A DNA stretch of 64,000 bases. Origin: Luteibaculum sp964627445. Lineage in GTDB: Bacteria > Bacteroidota > Bacteroidia > Flavobacteriales_D > Luteibaculaceae. The position numbers were made by a program, and so were the translations under genes. This document shows positions 51,299-60,500 of this stretch, piece after piece. Below the pieces are notes generated by a model. The model saw only the letters and a list, made by a program, of their open reading frames with translations, was not told the origin of the DNA and searched no databases. The stretch spans positions 310,001-374,000 of the forward strand of contig CAZVJF010000001.1 of assembly GCA_964627445.1 (NCBI GenBank), in the 5' to 3' direction. Position 1 is the stretch's first letter, and every line of letters begins with the position of its first letter.

Positions 51299-53357
51299 AC
51301 CTCCGTGCGAGTTCGTTTTTTAATGTTTGATGCGTTGGTTTATTCAACGCAGGATCATCTTCAATAATTTTGGTAGCTTCTTCCCGAGCCACAGCCAGCA
51401 TTTTTTGGTCCTCCACCAAATGTGCCAATTTTAAATCGCTGTCGCCACTTTGGCGGGTACCCATTAGCTCGCCAATGCCGCGCAGCTCCATGTCTACTTC
51501 TGCAATCTTAAAACCATCTTGCGTTTCTACCATAGTAGACAGCCTTTTTCTGGCATCGGCCGAGAGCTTGTTTCCGCTCATAAGCACGCAAAAGGATTGA
51601 TTTCCACCCCTACCTACACGGCCGCGCAACTGATGCAACTGCGCCAACCCAAAGCGCTCGGCACTTTCTATAACCATTACGGTGGCGTTGGGCACATCCA
51701 CCCCAACCTCAATAACCGTTGTGGCCACCAATATTTGCGTTTGCCCTTTTTTAAAGCGCTGCATTTCGTACTCCTTATCCTCGGGTTTCATTTGGCCATG
51801 CACCACAGATACCTGGTATTTGGGTTTTTGGAAGCGCCTGGATATGCTTTCATAGCCATCCATAAGGTCTTTGTAGTCCATCTTGGCCGATTCCTCAATA
51901 AGGGGATACACCACGTACACTTGCCTGCCCTCGGCTATCTGTTGCTCCATAAACGCAAAAACCCAGTTGCGGGCGCTATCGCGCTTGTGCATGGTTTGTA
52001 TGGGTTTTCTTCCGGGGGGCAACTCATCTATAACGGAGATTTCGAGATCGCTGTATAAGGTCATGGCTAAGGTTCTTGGGATGGGCGTTGCCGTCATCAC
52101 CAAAACGTGGGGCGGTGGGTTGGATTTTGCCCAGAGCTTAGCTCGCTGGGCAACTCCAAAGCGGTGCTGCTCATCAATAACCGCCATACCCAGTTGCTGA
52201 AATTTAACGTGATCCTCAATCAGCGCGTGCGTACCAATGAGAATATGGATGGAACCGTTTTCGCATCCTTCTAAAATGGCCCTACGTGCCGCGCCTTTCA
52301 CAGAGCCCGTGAGCAAGGCTACTTCCAGCGGCATATCTTTGAGCAACGCAGCTATGCCTTTGTAGTGTTGTTGAGCTAAAATCTCCGTGGGCGCCATCAT
52401 GCATACCTGGCACCCGTTGTCTATGGCCAAAAGCATGGCTAACAGGGAAACAATAGTTTTTCCGCTTCCCACATCGCCCTGTACCAAGCGGTTCATTTGT
52501 TTGCCACTGTGAGTGTTGGCGCGAATTTCTCGTAAAACCCGTTTTTGCGCTCCCGTTAAATCAAACGGCAAATGATTTTTATAGAAGGTATTGAAGTGCT
52601 CCCCTACCGATTCAAAAACCCGTCCTTGATTGCGGTGGAGTTGCAATACCTTTTTGAAAATAAGGAAGAGCTGCAAGAAAAATAACTCCTCAAACTTTAA
52701 CCTACGTTGGGCATGCTTGGCTTCTTTGAGGTCTTGGGGAAGGTGGATTTTCTCCATAGTCCAGGCGATACCCGGAAGCTTGTACTGTTGTCGGATTTCA
52801 TCGGGCAATACCTCGGGAAAGAGGTGCAGATAATCGCGCAGGTTTTGCGCTATAATTTTCTGCAAACCCTTGCTGTGCAATCCTTTTTTAGCCAAGCCTT
52901 CTGTGGTACTATACACCGGTTCTAGCGGAATATACTCTTGCCTAAACTGCTCAATAGCTGTTATTTCTGGATGGGCCATGCTCATCACCGAGCCGTATTT
53001 GGCCGGTTTTCCAAACACCACAAATTCTTTCCCAGTGAGGAGTTTGGGTTTCATCCACTTTACCCCCTTAAACCAAACCAGTTTTGCTTGTGCCTCTGGG
53101 GTGCCAAAAAGAACCTCCAGGCGTTTTTTATGGCCCGACCCTACTTCGGAAACGCTCTTGATTTTACCTTGAGATTGTACCAACTGCCCTTCCACCCAAT
53201 CTTGGATGGGTGTAAGCTGCGAGCGATCGATGTAGCGAAAGGGATAGTGCTGGAAAAAACTCCATACCCTTTGGTAACCCAGCTCTGCCTTTATGAGTTT
53301 GGCTCGCTCGGGTCCCAGTCCTTTGAGGTATACAATGTCGGTGTTTAGCTGCGCCAC
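51264..53357 (-). CDS. recG: ATP-dependent DNA helicase RecG
   Basis: RecG remodels stalled replication forks and branched DNA. The product shows the N-terminal wedge/OB domain (QDWVEGQLVQSQGKIKSV, RLEVLFGTPEAQAKLVWF), superfamily 2 motifs with Walker A VQGDVGSGKTIVSLL, motif II VIDEQHRFGVAQR, ATPIPRTLA, and the C-terminal HQLRGRVGRGGNQSFCVL. I place the start at the GTG at 53357, which leaves ten residues before LKGLGPERAKLIK as in other RecG proteins. The frame is open to a GTG at 53390, but that codon lies within the stem of the pdhC terminator. No ATG fits. The gene thus begins five bases after the terminator's U tract. Confidence 0.92.
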   Translation of the reverse strand: MAQLNTDIVYLKGLGPERAKLIKAELGYQRVWSFFQHYPFRYIDRSQLTPIQDWVEGQLVQSQGKIKSVSEVGSGHKKRLEVLFGTPEAQAKLVWFKGVKWMKPKLLTGKEFVVFGKPAKYGSVMSMAHPEITAIEQFRQEYIPLEPVYSTTEGLAKKGLHSKGLQKIIAQNLRDYLHLFPEVLPDEIRQQYKLPGIAWTMEKIHLPQDLKEAKHAQRRLKFEELFFLQLFLIFKKVLQLHRNQGRVFESVGEHFNTFYKNHLPFDLTGAQKRVLREIRANTHSGKQMNRLVQGDVGSGKTIVSLLAMLLAIDNGCQVCMMAPTEILAQQHYKGIAALLKDMPLEVALLTGSVKGAARRAILEGCENGSIHILIGTHALIEDHVKFQQLGMAVIDEQHRFGVAQRAKLWAKSNPPPHVLVMTATPIPRTLAMTLYSDLEISVIDELPPGRKPIQTMHKRDSARNWVFAFMEQQIAEGRQVYVVYPLIEESAKMDYKDLMDGYESISRRFQKPKYQVSVVHGQMKPEDKEYEMQRFKKGQTQILVATTVIEVGVDVPNATVMVIESAERFGLAQLHQLRGRVGRGGNQSFCVLMSGNKLSADARKRLSTMVETQDGFKIAEVDMELRGIGELMGTRQSGDSDLKLAHLVEDQKMLAVAREEATKIIEDDPALNKPTHQTLKNELARRYADKMVWSKIS

Positions 53358-53362
53358 GGTAC

Positions 53363-53392
53363 AAAAAAGGGTGGACGTTAAAGCATCCACCC
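53363..53392 (-). terminator. Terminator of the pdhA-pdhC operon, overlapping the recG 5' region
   Basis: Read on the minus strand, GGGTGGA (53392-53386) pairs with TCCACCC (53375-53369) around a ten-base loop, followed by six U's (53368-53363). It lies 37 bases after the pdhC stop and just before the recG start at 53357. The -7-like element TAAATTTG immediately precedes the stem and shares its last base with it. Confidence 0.88.
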
Positions 53393-53399
53393 AAATTTA
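53392..53399 (-). promoter_or_regulatory. Putative -7 element of the recG promoter, abutting the terminator stem
   Basis: TAAATTTG on the minus strand is an exact TAnnTTTG match. Initiation five to seven bases downstream would fall within the left arm of the terminator hairpin, so recG transcripts would lack a complete hairpin while read-through from pdhC would be stopped. No -33 TTG at the usual spacing. Confidence 0.45.
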
Positions 53400-53429
53400 T
53401 TTTTAGAAAAATACGTAGCTCTGTGCTGC

Positions 53430-54707
53430 TTACGCCAGCATGCTTACAGGATTTTCCAACAAAGTTTTTAAATCTTGCAAGAATTGTGCTCCTGTAGCTC
53501 CGTCTACCACGCGGTGGTCGCAAGACAAGGTGAGCTTCATACGCTTGCCCGGAACTACCTGCCCATCTTTAACTACGGGCGTATCGCGGATACCACCTAC
53601 AGCCAAAATGCAAGAATCGGGTGGATTGATGATGGCCGTAAAGTCATCGATACCAAACATACCCAGGTTGGATATGGTGAAGGTGTTGCCCTCCCAATCT
53701 GCCGGTTGTAGCTTTTTGTCTTTCGCTTTTTGCGCAAACTCTTTTACCTCGCCATTAATCTGTGTAAGCGATTTAAAGTTCGCGTTGCGCACCACAGGTA
53801 CCAACAATCCTTCGGGTACGGCTACCGCTACCCCAATGTTTACCACGTTGTTGTAGCGTATTTTGTCTTCTAACCACGAGCTGTTTACGGCAGGGTTTTT
53901 CTTTAAGGCCAATGCCGTAGCTTTTATCACCAGGTCGTTAAAAGATACTTTGCCTTCTATGCTGTTGTTAATCTGTACTCTGGCAGCCATAGCATTTTCC
54001 ATGTCCACATCAATATTGAGGTAGAAATGCGGTGCAGAGAATTTGGATTCGGCCAACCTGCGTGCAATGGTCTTGCGCATCTGCGATACCGGCTCCTCGG
54101 TATACTCTGGACCTTCTGCTGCAAACTGTGGCGCTGCTGCTGAAGCTGCAGACGGTTTGTAGTTCTCTATATCGCGCTTTACAATGCGGCCTCCGTCTCC
54201 TGAACCGCTTACCGCCTGGATATCAATTCCTTTTTCCTCAGCCAATTTGCGCGCGAGTGGCGATGCTTTTACGCGACCTTCTGCCGTAGTGTTGCTGGCC
54301 TCACTTTTGGGTTGTGGAGCAGGTTTGCTGTCCTTCGCTTCCTCTTGTTTTTTGGGTTCAGCTTCTTTAGCAGCGCTTTCCTCCGATTCTTTTTCCTCTT
54401 CCTTATGGTCAGATTCGGGTTTTGGAGTGTCCTTCTCTGCCTCGGCAAGCACTTTATCAATGTCCTCGCCCTCTTCTCCCAATATGGCCAATACAGAATC
54501 TACAGGAGCGCTCGCCCCTTTTTCCACGCCAATGTGCAATAACACACCGTCTTGGAAAGACTCAAACTCCATGGTCGCTTTATCGGTTTCAATCTCGGCC
54601 AGCAAATCGCCTGCCTCAACCGTATCGCCAACTTTCTTATGCCACTCGGCTACCACACCATCGGTCATGGTATCGCTAAGCTTGGGCATTCTTACTACTT
54701 CTGCCAT
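53430..54707 (-). CDS. pdhC: Pyruvate dehydrogenase E2, dihydrolipoamide acetyltransferase
   Basis: E2 is the core of the pyruvate dehydrogenase complex, passing acetyl groups from lipoamide to CoA. The 425-residue protein has one lipoyl domain (residues 1-78, lipoyl lysine in EIETDKATMEFES at about residue 44), a long charged Glu/Lys/Ala/Pro linker (about 85-145), the E3/E1-binding domain (VKASPLARKLAEEKGIDIQA), and the catalytic domain (about 195-425) with the active-site CDHRVVDGATGAQFL (HxxxD). FGIDDFTAIINPPDSCILAVG is typical. It follows pdhA by six bases and ends in its own terminator. E1 beta and E3 are encoded elsewhere. Confidence 0.96.
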   Translation of the reverse strand: MAEVVRMPKLSDTMTDGVVAEWHKKVGDTVEAGDLLAEIETDKATMEFESFQDGVLLHIGVEKGASAPVDSVLAILGEEGEDIDKVLAEAEKDTPKPESDHKEEEKESEESAAKEAEPKKQEEAKDSKPAPQPKSEASNTTAEGRVKASPLARKLAEEKGIDIQAVSGSGDGGRIVKRDIENYKPSAASAAAPQFAAEGPEYTEEPVSQMRKTIARRLAESKFSAPHFYLNIDVDMENAMAARVQINNSIEGKVSFNDLVIKATALALKKNPAVNSSWLEDKIRYNNVVNIGVAVAVPEGLLVPVVRNANFKSLTQINGEVKEFAQKAKDKKLQPADWEGNTFTISNLGMFGIDDFTAIINPPDSCILAVGGIRDTPVVKDGQVVPGKRMKLTLSCDHRVVDGATGAQFLQDLKTLLENPVSMLA

Positions 54708-54713
54708 AAGGAA

Positions 54714-55730
54714 TTAGTTTCTTACAAATGGATAATCGGGTTCGCTGTATACGTCTTCGTATAGTTCTTCGGGTTTTGGCTCTGGTGACTCTTCTGCGAA
54801 TTTCACGCATTCTTCCACCAGTTTCTTCACCTCTTTTTGAATTTCTTTGAGCTCCTCTTCGTTGTAGGCTTTTTTCTCCAAAAGGTGGTTTTGCACCTTA
54901 CCAATGGGATCCTGCTCTTTGTACTTCTCTACCTCTTCTTTGGTGCGGTAAGTCTGTGGATCGGACATGGAGTGCCCCTTGTAACGGTAGGTTTTTATAT
55001 CTAGCAAAGTAGGACCTTTTCCTTCGCGAGCATGCGCTGCTGCTTTTCCAATAGCATTGTGCACCGCTTCGCAGTCCATCCCATCTACTCCATAGCCTGG
55101 CATATCATAGGCATCGGCTAGTTTGGATAGTTCGGTAACGTTAGAGGTACGCTCCACTGAGGTTCCCATGGCGTAGTTGTTGTTCTCTACGATAAAGATT
55201 ACCGGCAGTTTCCACGTCATGGCCATGTTAAAGGTCTCGTGCAAAATACCTTGGCGCGTAGCTCCATCGCCCATAAAGCAAAGGGTAACGTGTTTTTCAT
55301 CACGGTATTTGTCCGCAAAAGCAATTCCAGCACCCAAACCAATTTGTCCACCTACAATACCGTGGCCACCAAATAGGTTGCGCTCTTTATCAAAGAAGTG
55401 CATGGATCCACCCTTACCTTTACTGGTACCTGTGGTTTTTCCGAACAACTCGGCCATTACCTTTTTTGGATCGGTACCCAACACCAAAGGGTGTGCGTGA
55501 TCGCGATACGCGGTAATCATTCTATCGGTTGGCTCTATTGCAGTAACTGCTCCAGCCAAAATGGCTTCCTGGCCAATATACAAGTGACAAAACCCACCAA
55601 ACTTCTGCATGGTGTACAGTTGTCCTACTTTCTCCTCGAACTTACGCATGAGGTACATATCCTTGTACCAACGCTTGTAAGTATCTATAGTAATCTTTTT
55701 AACCTGCGCTTTTTTACTTGGCATACTCAT
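54714..55730 (-). CDS. pdhA: Pyruvate dehydrogenase E1 component alpha subunit
   Basis: E1 alpha, with E1 beta, decarboxylates pyruvate using thiamine diphosphate. The start at 55730 (MSMPSKKAQVKKITIDTYKR) gives 338 residues; the ATG two codons later is equally possible, and the longer open frame runs through the promoter. Motifs: MYLMRKFEEKVGQLYTMQKFG, IGQEAILAGAV, the TPP motif FMGDGATRQGILHETFNMA to VENNNYAMGTS, the phosphorylation-loop region YRYKGHSMSDPQTYRTKEEV. First gene of the pdhA-pdhC operon. Confidence 0.95.
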   Translation of the reverse strand: MSMPSKKAQVKKITIDTYKRWYKDMYLMRKFEEKVGQLYTMQKFGGFCHLYIGQEAILAGAVTAIEPTDRMITAYRDHAHPLVLGTDPKKVMAELFGKTTGTSKGKGGSMHFFDKERNLFGGHGIVGGQIGLGAGIAFADKYRDEKHVTLCFMGDGATRQGILHETFNMAMTWKLPVIFIVENNNYAMGTSVERTSNVTELSKLADAYDMPGYGVDGMDCEAVHNAIGKAAAHAREGKGPTLLDIKTYRYKGHSMSDPQTYRTKEEVEKYKEQDPIGKVQNHLLEKKAYNEEELKEIQKEVKKLVEECVKFAEESPEPKPEELYEDVYSEPDYPFVRN

Positions 55731-55742
55731 AGAATCTGGCTC

Positions 55743-55750
55743 CAAAAGTA
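55743..55750 (-). promoter_or_regulatory. Putative -7 element for pdhA
   Basis: TACTTTTG on the minus strand matches TAnnTTTG exactly in the 61-base gap between ispF and pdhA, 12 bases before the chosen ATG. It supports the ATG at 55730 over the upstream open frame. No -33 TTG at the usual distance. Confidence 0.45.
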
Positions 55751-55791
55751 TTGATTTGTGCGCACAGCACATGAAAAGAATGATGGAAAAC

Positions 55792-56271
55792 TTACCCTTT
55801 TAGGATACTAACATTGGCGTAGGCTGCAATTCCCTCTTTTACACCAACAAAACCCAGACCTTCGGTAGTGGTAGCTTTAATAGAAATCCTATCCTTTTCG
55901 CAGCCCAAAATGGCAGCAATGCGCTCTTGTATGGCTGGAATGTGGGGTTTCATTTTGGGTTCTTGAGCCGCTACGGTGGCATCTAAATTATTTAGGCGAT
56001 ACCCTTTTTCTTGGATGAGTTTGTACGCATCCTGAAGCAGCACCGCGGAGTCTGCTCCTTTGTATTTCGGGTCGGTATCTGGAAAATGGGTGCCGATATC
56101 CCCCAATGCAAGACAACCTAATAAAGCATCGGTAATAGCATGGAGGAGCACATCGGCATCGGAGTGGCCCAAGAGTCCACGGCCATGCGGTATGGTTATC
56201 CCTCCAATAATGCAGGGTCTATTGTGCACCAGACGGTGCACATCGTAGCCAAAACCTACTCTAAAGTCCAA
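55792..56271 (-). CDS. ispF: 2-C-methyl-D-erythritol 2,4-cyclodiphosphate synthase
   Basis: IspF cyclises the CDP-methylerythritol phosphate intermediate in the non-mevalonate isoprenoid pathway, so the organism uses the MEP route. The 159-residue length is standard. Metal ligands are in FRVGFGYDVHRL (Asp and His) and LLGHSDADVLLHAITDALLG (His). HFPDTDPKYKGADS, KPHIPAIQERIA and KATTTEGLGFVGVKEGI are family motifs. It follows porV by six bases, so it is probably cotranscribed with it. Confidence 0.97.
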   Translation of the reverse strand: MDFRVGFGYDVHRLVHNRPCIIGGITIPHGRGLLGHSDADVLLHAITDALLGCLALGDIGTHFPDTDPKYKGADSAVLLQDAYKLIQEKGYRLNNLDATVAAQEPKMKPHIPAIQERIAAILGCEKDRISIKATTTEGLGFVGVKEGIAAYANVSILKG

Positions 56272-56277
56272 GCGATA

Positions 56278-57447
56278 TTAGTTTAGGGTTGGCGGTACTT
56301 CTCCGTTGGATGACTCTCCCTTATCCAACAGCGCGGCAATAGAAATGCGAAGTGAATTTGCTAGCGGAGAGTTCTGCTTGGTTGCCAACAGATAAGACAA
56401 ATCGATTTGTAGGATAGAATAAGCAAATCCAGTACCTAATGTTATAAACTGACGGTTTCCTTTGTTCTCGGGTTCATTGAAAAAACCAGCACGGAACGCA
56501 AGCTTGTCATCGTAGTTGTATTCTAGACCTATGCTCAAGTTTACCTCCTGCAGCTCTTCGCGACCTCCACCTGGAGCATCATTAAACGAGCCAAAAACAG
56601 CCGAAGCCACACTGGCAGTGCTGGTATCTAAGCTTCCTCCTGGCGTGGGAACTAATAGTTTATTTCCCTCCACCGAAAAGCTGATATCGTTGTAGTCATC
56701 CAGTTCCATGGTTAAGGTAGCACCCAAACGGAAATTCATGGGCAGGAAATTCTCATCGCGATTGGCACCTGTGTTATAGGTCATTTTGTTACCGATGTTG
56801 GTAAACGCAGCACCCGCACGGATGAAAGCATCTTTGTCCGAAATCTCAAATTCCTGCGATGTGTAATATCCACCCAAATCAAAAGCAAACGCAGTACCTG
56901 CTTTGGTATCGGCACCCGCCTGTCTGTTTCCGCCCGTAAGGTTGCTATAAACAAAGCGCAGCCCTACACCCATAGAGAAGCGCTCCGAAAGTTTTAGTGC
57001 ATAGGCCCCGTCTAATGCGAACTCGTTGGGAGTAAACTGCCCCTGACTGTTTCCCTCAGTATCGGTAAACTGAATATTTCCAAGAGAAAAATAGCGCAAG
57101 GAAGCACCAAAAGCACTGTTAGCGTTGATTTTGCTGTAACCATTGAGGTAAGCAATGTTCATATCGGGAACAATGGCACGCAGCCATGGAACGTAAGACA
57201 AAGACAATCCGTAGTCTTTTTCCATGAAAGCCAACTTGGCTGCATTCCAGTGAATAGAGTTTACATCGGGCGAAGTAGAAACCCCCACATCTCCCATGGC
57301 TGAAGCTCTGGAATCGGGAGCAATATTTAAAAAGGGAACCGCTGTAGTGATGGCACTCAATTGCTGTTGGTCCGCTCTTTCATCATCGGTCTGAGCCAAA
57401 GCTATAGTAGTAAGTAACGTGAGAACCGCTACAAAAAGTAATCTCAT
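56278..57447 (-). CDS. porV: PorV (LptO), T9SS outer-membrane shuttle protein
   Basis: PorV is an outer-membrane beta-barrel of the FadL fold that binds T9SS cargo after it leaves the translocon and delivers it to PorU. The start at 57447 gives 389 residues with signal peptide MRLLFVAVLTLLTTIALAQ; an upstream in-frame TTG coincides with the -7 element and is discounted. The mature N-terminus AVPFLNIAPDSRASAMGDVG and SIHWNAAKLAF are diagnostic, followed by barrel strands such as YGLSLSYVPWLRAIVPDMNIAYLNGY and FRLGATLTMEL. The length is typical. It lies between porU and ispF on the minus strand. Confidence 0.95.
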   Translation of the reverse strand: MRLLFVAVLTLLTTIALAQTDDERADQQQLSAITTAVPFLNIAPDSRASAMGDVGVSTSPDVNSIHWNAAKLAFMEKDYGLSLSYVPWLRAIVPDMNIAYLNGYSKINANSAFGASLRYFSLGNIQFTDTEGNSQGQFTPNEFALDGAYALKLSERFSMGVGLRFVYSNLTGGNRQAGADTKAGTAFAFDLGGYYTSQEFEISDKDAFIRAGAAFTNIGNKMTYNTGANRDENFLPMNFRLGATLTMELDDYNDISFSVEGNKLLVPTPGGSLDTSTASVASAVFGSFNDAPGGGREELQEVNLSIGLEYNYDDKLAFRAGFFNEPENKGNRQFITLGTGFAYSILQIDLSYLLATKQNSPLANSLRISIAALLDKGESSNGEVPPTLN

Positions 57448-57465
57448 TCTTGAATAATTGGTGTG

Positions 57466-57473
57466 CAAATATA
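57466..57473 (-). promoter_or_regulatory. Putative -7 element for porV
   Basis: TATATTTG on the minus strand matches TAnnTTTG exactly in the 61-base gap between porU and porV, 18 bases before the porV ATG. It implies porV-ispF can be transcribed independently of porU. Confidence 0.5.
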
Positions 57474-57508
57474 GTTTTTTGCGCTATCCTAAAAGTATGC
57501 TTACCGCA

Positions 57509-60500
57509 TTAGCGAACTACCAAAAGACGGTTGGTTGCCACGGCCGTTTCACCCGATTCGGAATTTAGCGTCACACGATAAACGTAAGTTCCCGCATTTA
57601 TTGTGGTGCTGGAATTATTTTTAAGATCCCAGTCGTAGGTGGCGGTACCTTTTTGCTGCGCATCTAGGTTCCAAACGTTGCGCGCTACAACGCGACCTTG
57701 CACATCTATGATTTCCAATACGGCCTCTGAAGCATAGCCTCCCTGGTTGTGCGTAAATCGTATCGTGGTATTGTTTACGGCTGGATTGGGATACGCCATC
57801 AACTCCTCTAAAAAGGGTTCATCTGCATCACGCACCAGGAAGTTAATAGTGGCCTCGCCAGGATTGTTGTTGTTATCCCAAGCGCGCACGGTTAAGGTGT
57901 GTTCGCCCGAAGGAATGCCTTCGAAAGGATATTCCAAACGCCCACTTTGGTAAGAATCGAGATCGGCTCGGTAGTAGGTGTTTAAAATAGCTGCATTGCG
58001 TACATCGCCATCAATGTAGGCCAGCATATCATGCCCAATTCCAGCCCCAGTAATATTGATACCGGATTCATCGCTGAGGTACGCAATGAGGTTGGGGTTT
58101 TCTCCTGTGGTTTCTCCAGAAATAAAGGTCTCGTCATTTAGGAATAAATCGATCTGCGGTCCACGATCGTCTGCAATAGGGTTAGGATTGATACCTCCCA
58201 CCATTATTTCCTCGGTGCCCCCGTTGGCATCGGTGGTTTCACTGGAAGCGTAATACTGCAATAAGCCATTTCCTTCCTTAAACTGGATGTCTTTCGGCAC
58301 AATAAACTGCACCTGAAACTCGCCATTAGTAACACTTGCTACGCCTTGGTATATAATGGAGTTCCTTGCTTTAAAGGTAACGCCCCCACCATTTCCGTTA
58401 TCGTTGTTGAGTGTTTTCTGGGTGGTTGCTTTATCGTAGATTTTCACTTCCACCTCTCCATTAAAATCGGAAAGCGTATTGCCTTCTTGATTTTTCACGG
58501 CACCCTCAATAGTAACCAGAGACAAGGCTTTTATGGTATCGGTATATGTGGCAAAGTCTTGCCCGTTAATGCGTTCTGTCTGTACGTGATTTTCTGGAAA
58601 CGCAATCTTAACTGCAGGATCTCCTAAAAGTGTAAAATTGAGATGGTTAAACTCTGGGGATCTAGGGTTTTGCATGTATTGCTGCATTGTTGCCTTGTAT
58701 ACATCGCCAATACGCACGTTACCTTCTCGCTCCGAATACAAATTTTGAATAAAATCCGTGTTTAAGGCAAAGTTAGGACTAGAGTATACTACCCGCGTTG
58801 TAGACAGTAGTGCAATGGCTCCGCCATTTGGATTTAGCAAACAATACTCTCCTGCAGATATTCTATCGGGATCATCAAAGCGGCTAAACTCACACGTAGC
58901 TGTAACCATAATTGGCATTTTATATTGGTTCGTCCAGCCGTTTATCGTAGATAAATCTAAAATTCGCTCGTGTGCCCAGCCAACTTCGCCCCCATGGCCT
59001 GAATAATTCACAAGAAGCGCACCATTTTGTACACGTTCTCGAATAATCCTATTCACTTCTGGGTAGCGACTGCCGCCCGGAGTAGATTCTTGTTTGTACG
59101 CATCGGAAAATACTTTCTTTACCTGAAAGCTAGGCTCTGTTTCCTCGATCCAAGAGGCCAGCTCATTCGCTTCTGTCGTGTGATTCTCTTCTGTGGGTCC
59201 AAAATTGCCATCAAAATCATCCGCCACGAACATCATTACATTACGCCATGCCCCAAATCGCTCTTTACTGGGCCCATTCATGTAGCGCTTCACCTTTTCT
59301 ACCATAGCCTGTGCCTGCGCTACCGTATGTACTGGCATCCTACCAATGGCGATATCCATATCGCTGCGCGGTATTCTGGTAAATCCGGATGTGTTATTGG
59401 TTTCTAGTTCACCTTCACCGTACTCCAAAAAACCAAAAAAGTCATCGGTTACGTACGAGCCACCGTTGCCCAAATCACTCAATGAATTTGCTGATTGATA
59501 TGAAGGCAATAACGCAGTATTTCCTTCAAAACCATCGAGGTTTATGTACGATGCATCACCAAACAGTAAAGCATATTTCAACTTACCAGGATCCTTATCA
59601 TACACGTGCTTAAAAAAGTCGCGGATACCAACTACGTGCTTGGCGCCCGAGGAAAACTCATCATAGATCAACTTATCCTCCACTGTTATAACGTCAAGCC
59701 CATGCTGACTGTGAAATTCAGCCAATTCGTTGGCTTGTCTTTCAAACAATTTAGGGTAGACTATAATGTAATCCACCCCTGATATACCGTGTAGATTTTG
59801 ATTCGGAACACCACCCAGGAATCCAGGACTTGGCGCGCTTTCAGGATCGAATTCCACGATGTGTTGCAATTCTCCCCCATCCAAAAATAAGGCTGACTTT
59901 CCATTCCAGTTCTTTACTGATAAAGCGCCCTCGGCACCATATCTGCCAACCAGCCAATAATTCCTTTCATCATTGATAAAAGTAGTGAGTGCAACTGCAT
60001 CAGCATTGCTTGCAGGCAAGTGATACACTCCACTACCAATGTTCTCATTAGTTATGGTTTGTACTTTTATGTAGTCCAGCCACGCTTTAGCCGATGAAGA
60101 TCCTTTCTGGAAATCTATTTTGACGCTGATATTGCCTCCGTTCGGTTTATCTACGGTGAATAGTTGAATTAGATCCCTACCCGCTTCGTAAGTTCCCAAA
60201 CCACTGCTCTGCGAAGTTCGCTGTTGTCCATCAACATCCACTGTCACTGCCGAAGTCCCACCCTTGCTTGCTATTGCTCCTGTTACCATTACCTGTGGTT
60301 GTTCTCCTGCTGCTGGCTTCACCGTACTAACTGAAAACGTACGATTGGTAACAAACTCAAAGGCCTCACCAAACATACGTCTCCCTGTCTTTCCAATATT
60401 CACGAGCTCTTGCTCATAAATATTAAGGTACGTGTGTGTAGCCTGCTCCACGCTGGGAATTACTCCGTTACCCAGCTCATAATCCTGAATTCTTTTCCCT

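Noticed and set aside
53358..53390. Upstream GTG start for recG at 53390
   Set aside because: This codon lies inside the stem of the pdhC terminator and the added residues do not resemble RecG N-termini; the GTG at 53357 is preferred.
54184..54717. 177-codon plus-strand open frame opposite pdhC
   Set aside because: It mirrors the Glu/Lys/Ala-rich linker and lipoyl domain of pdhC, giving a Ser-rich low-complexity product with no family resemblance.
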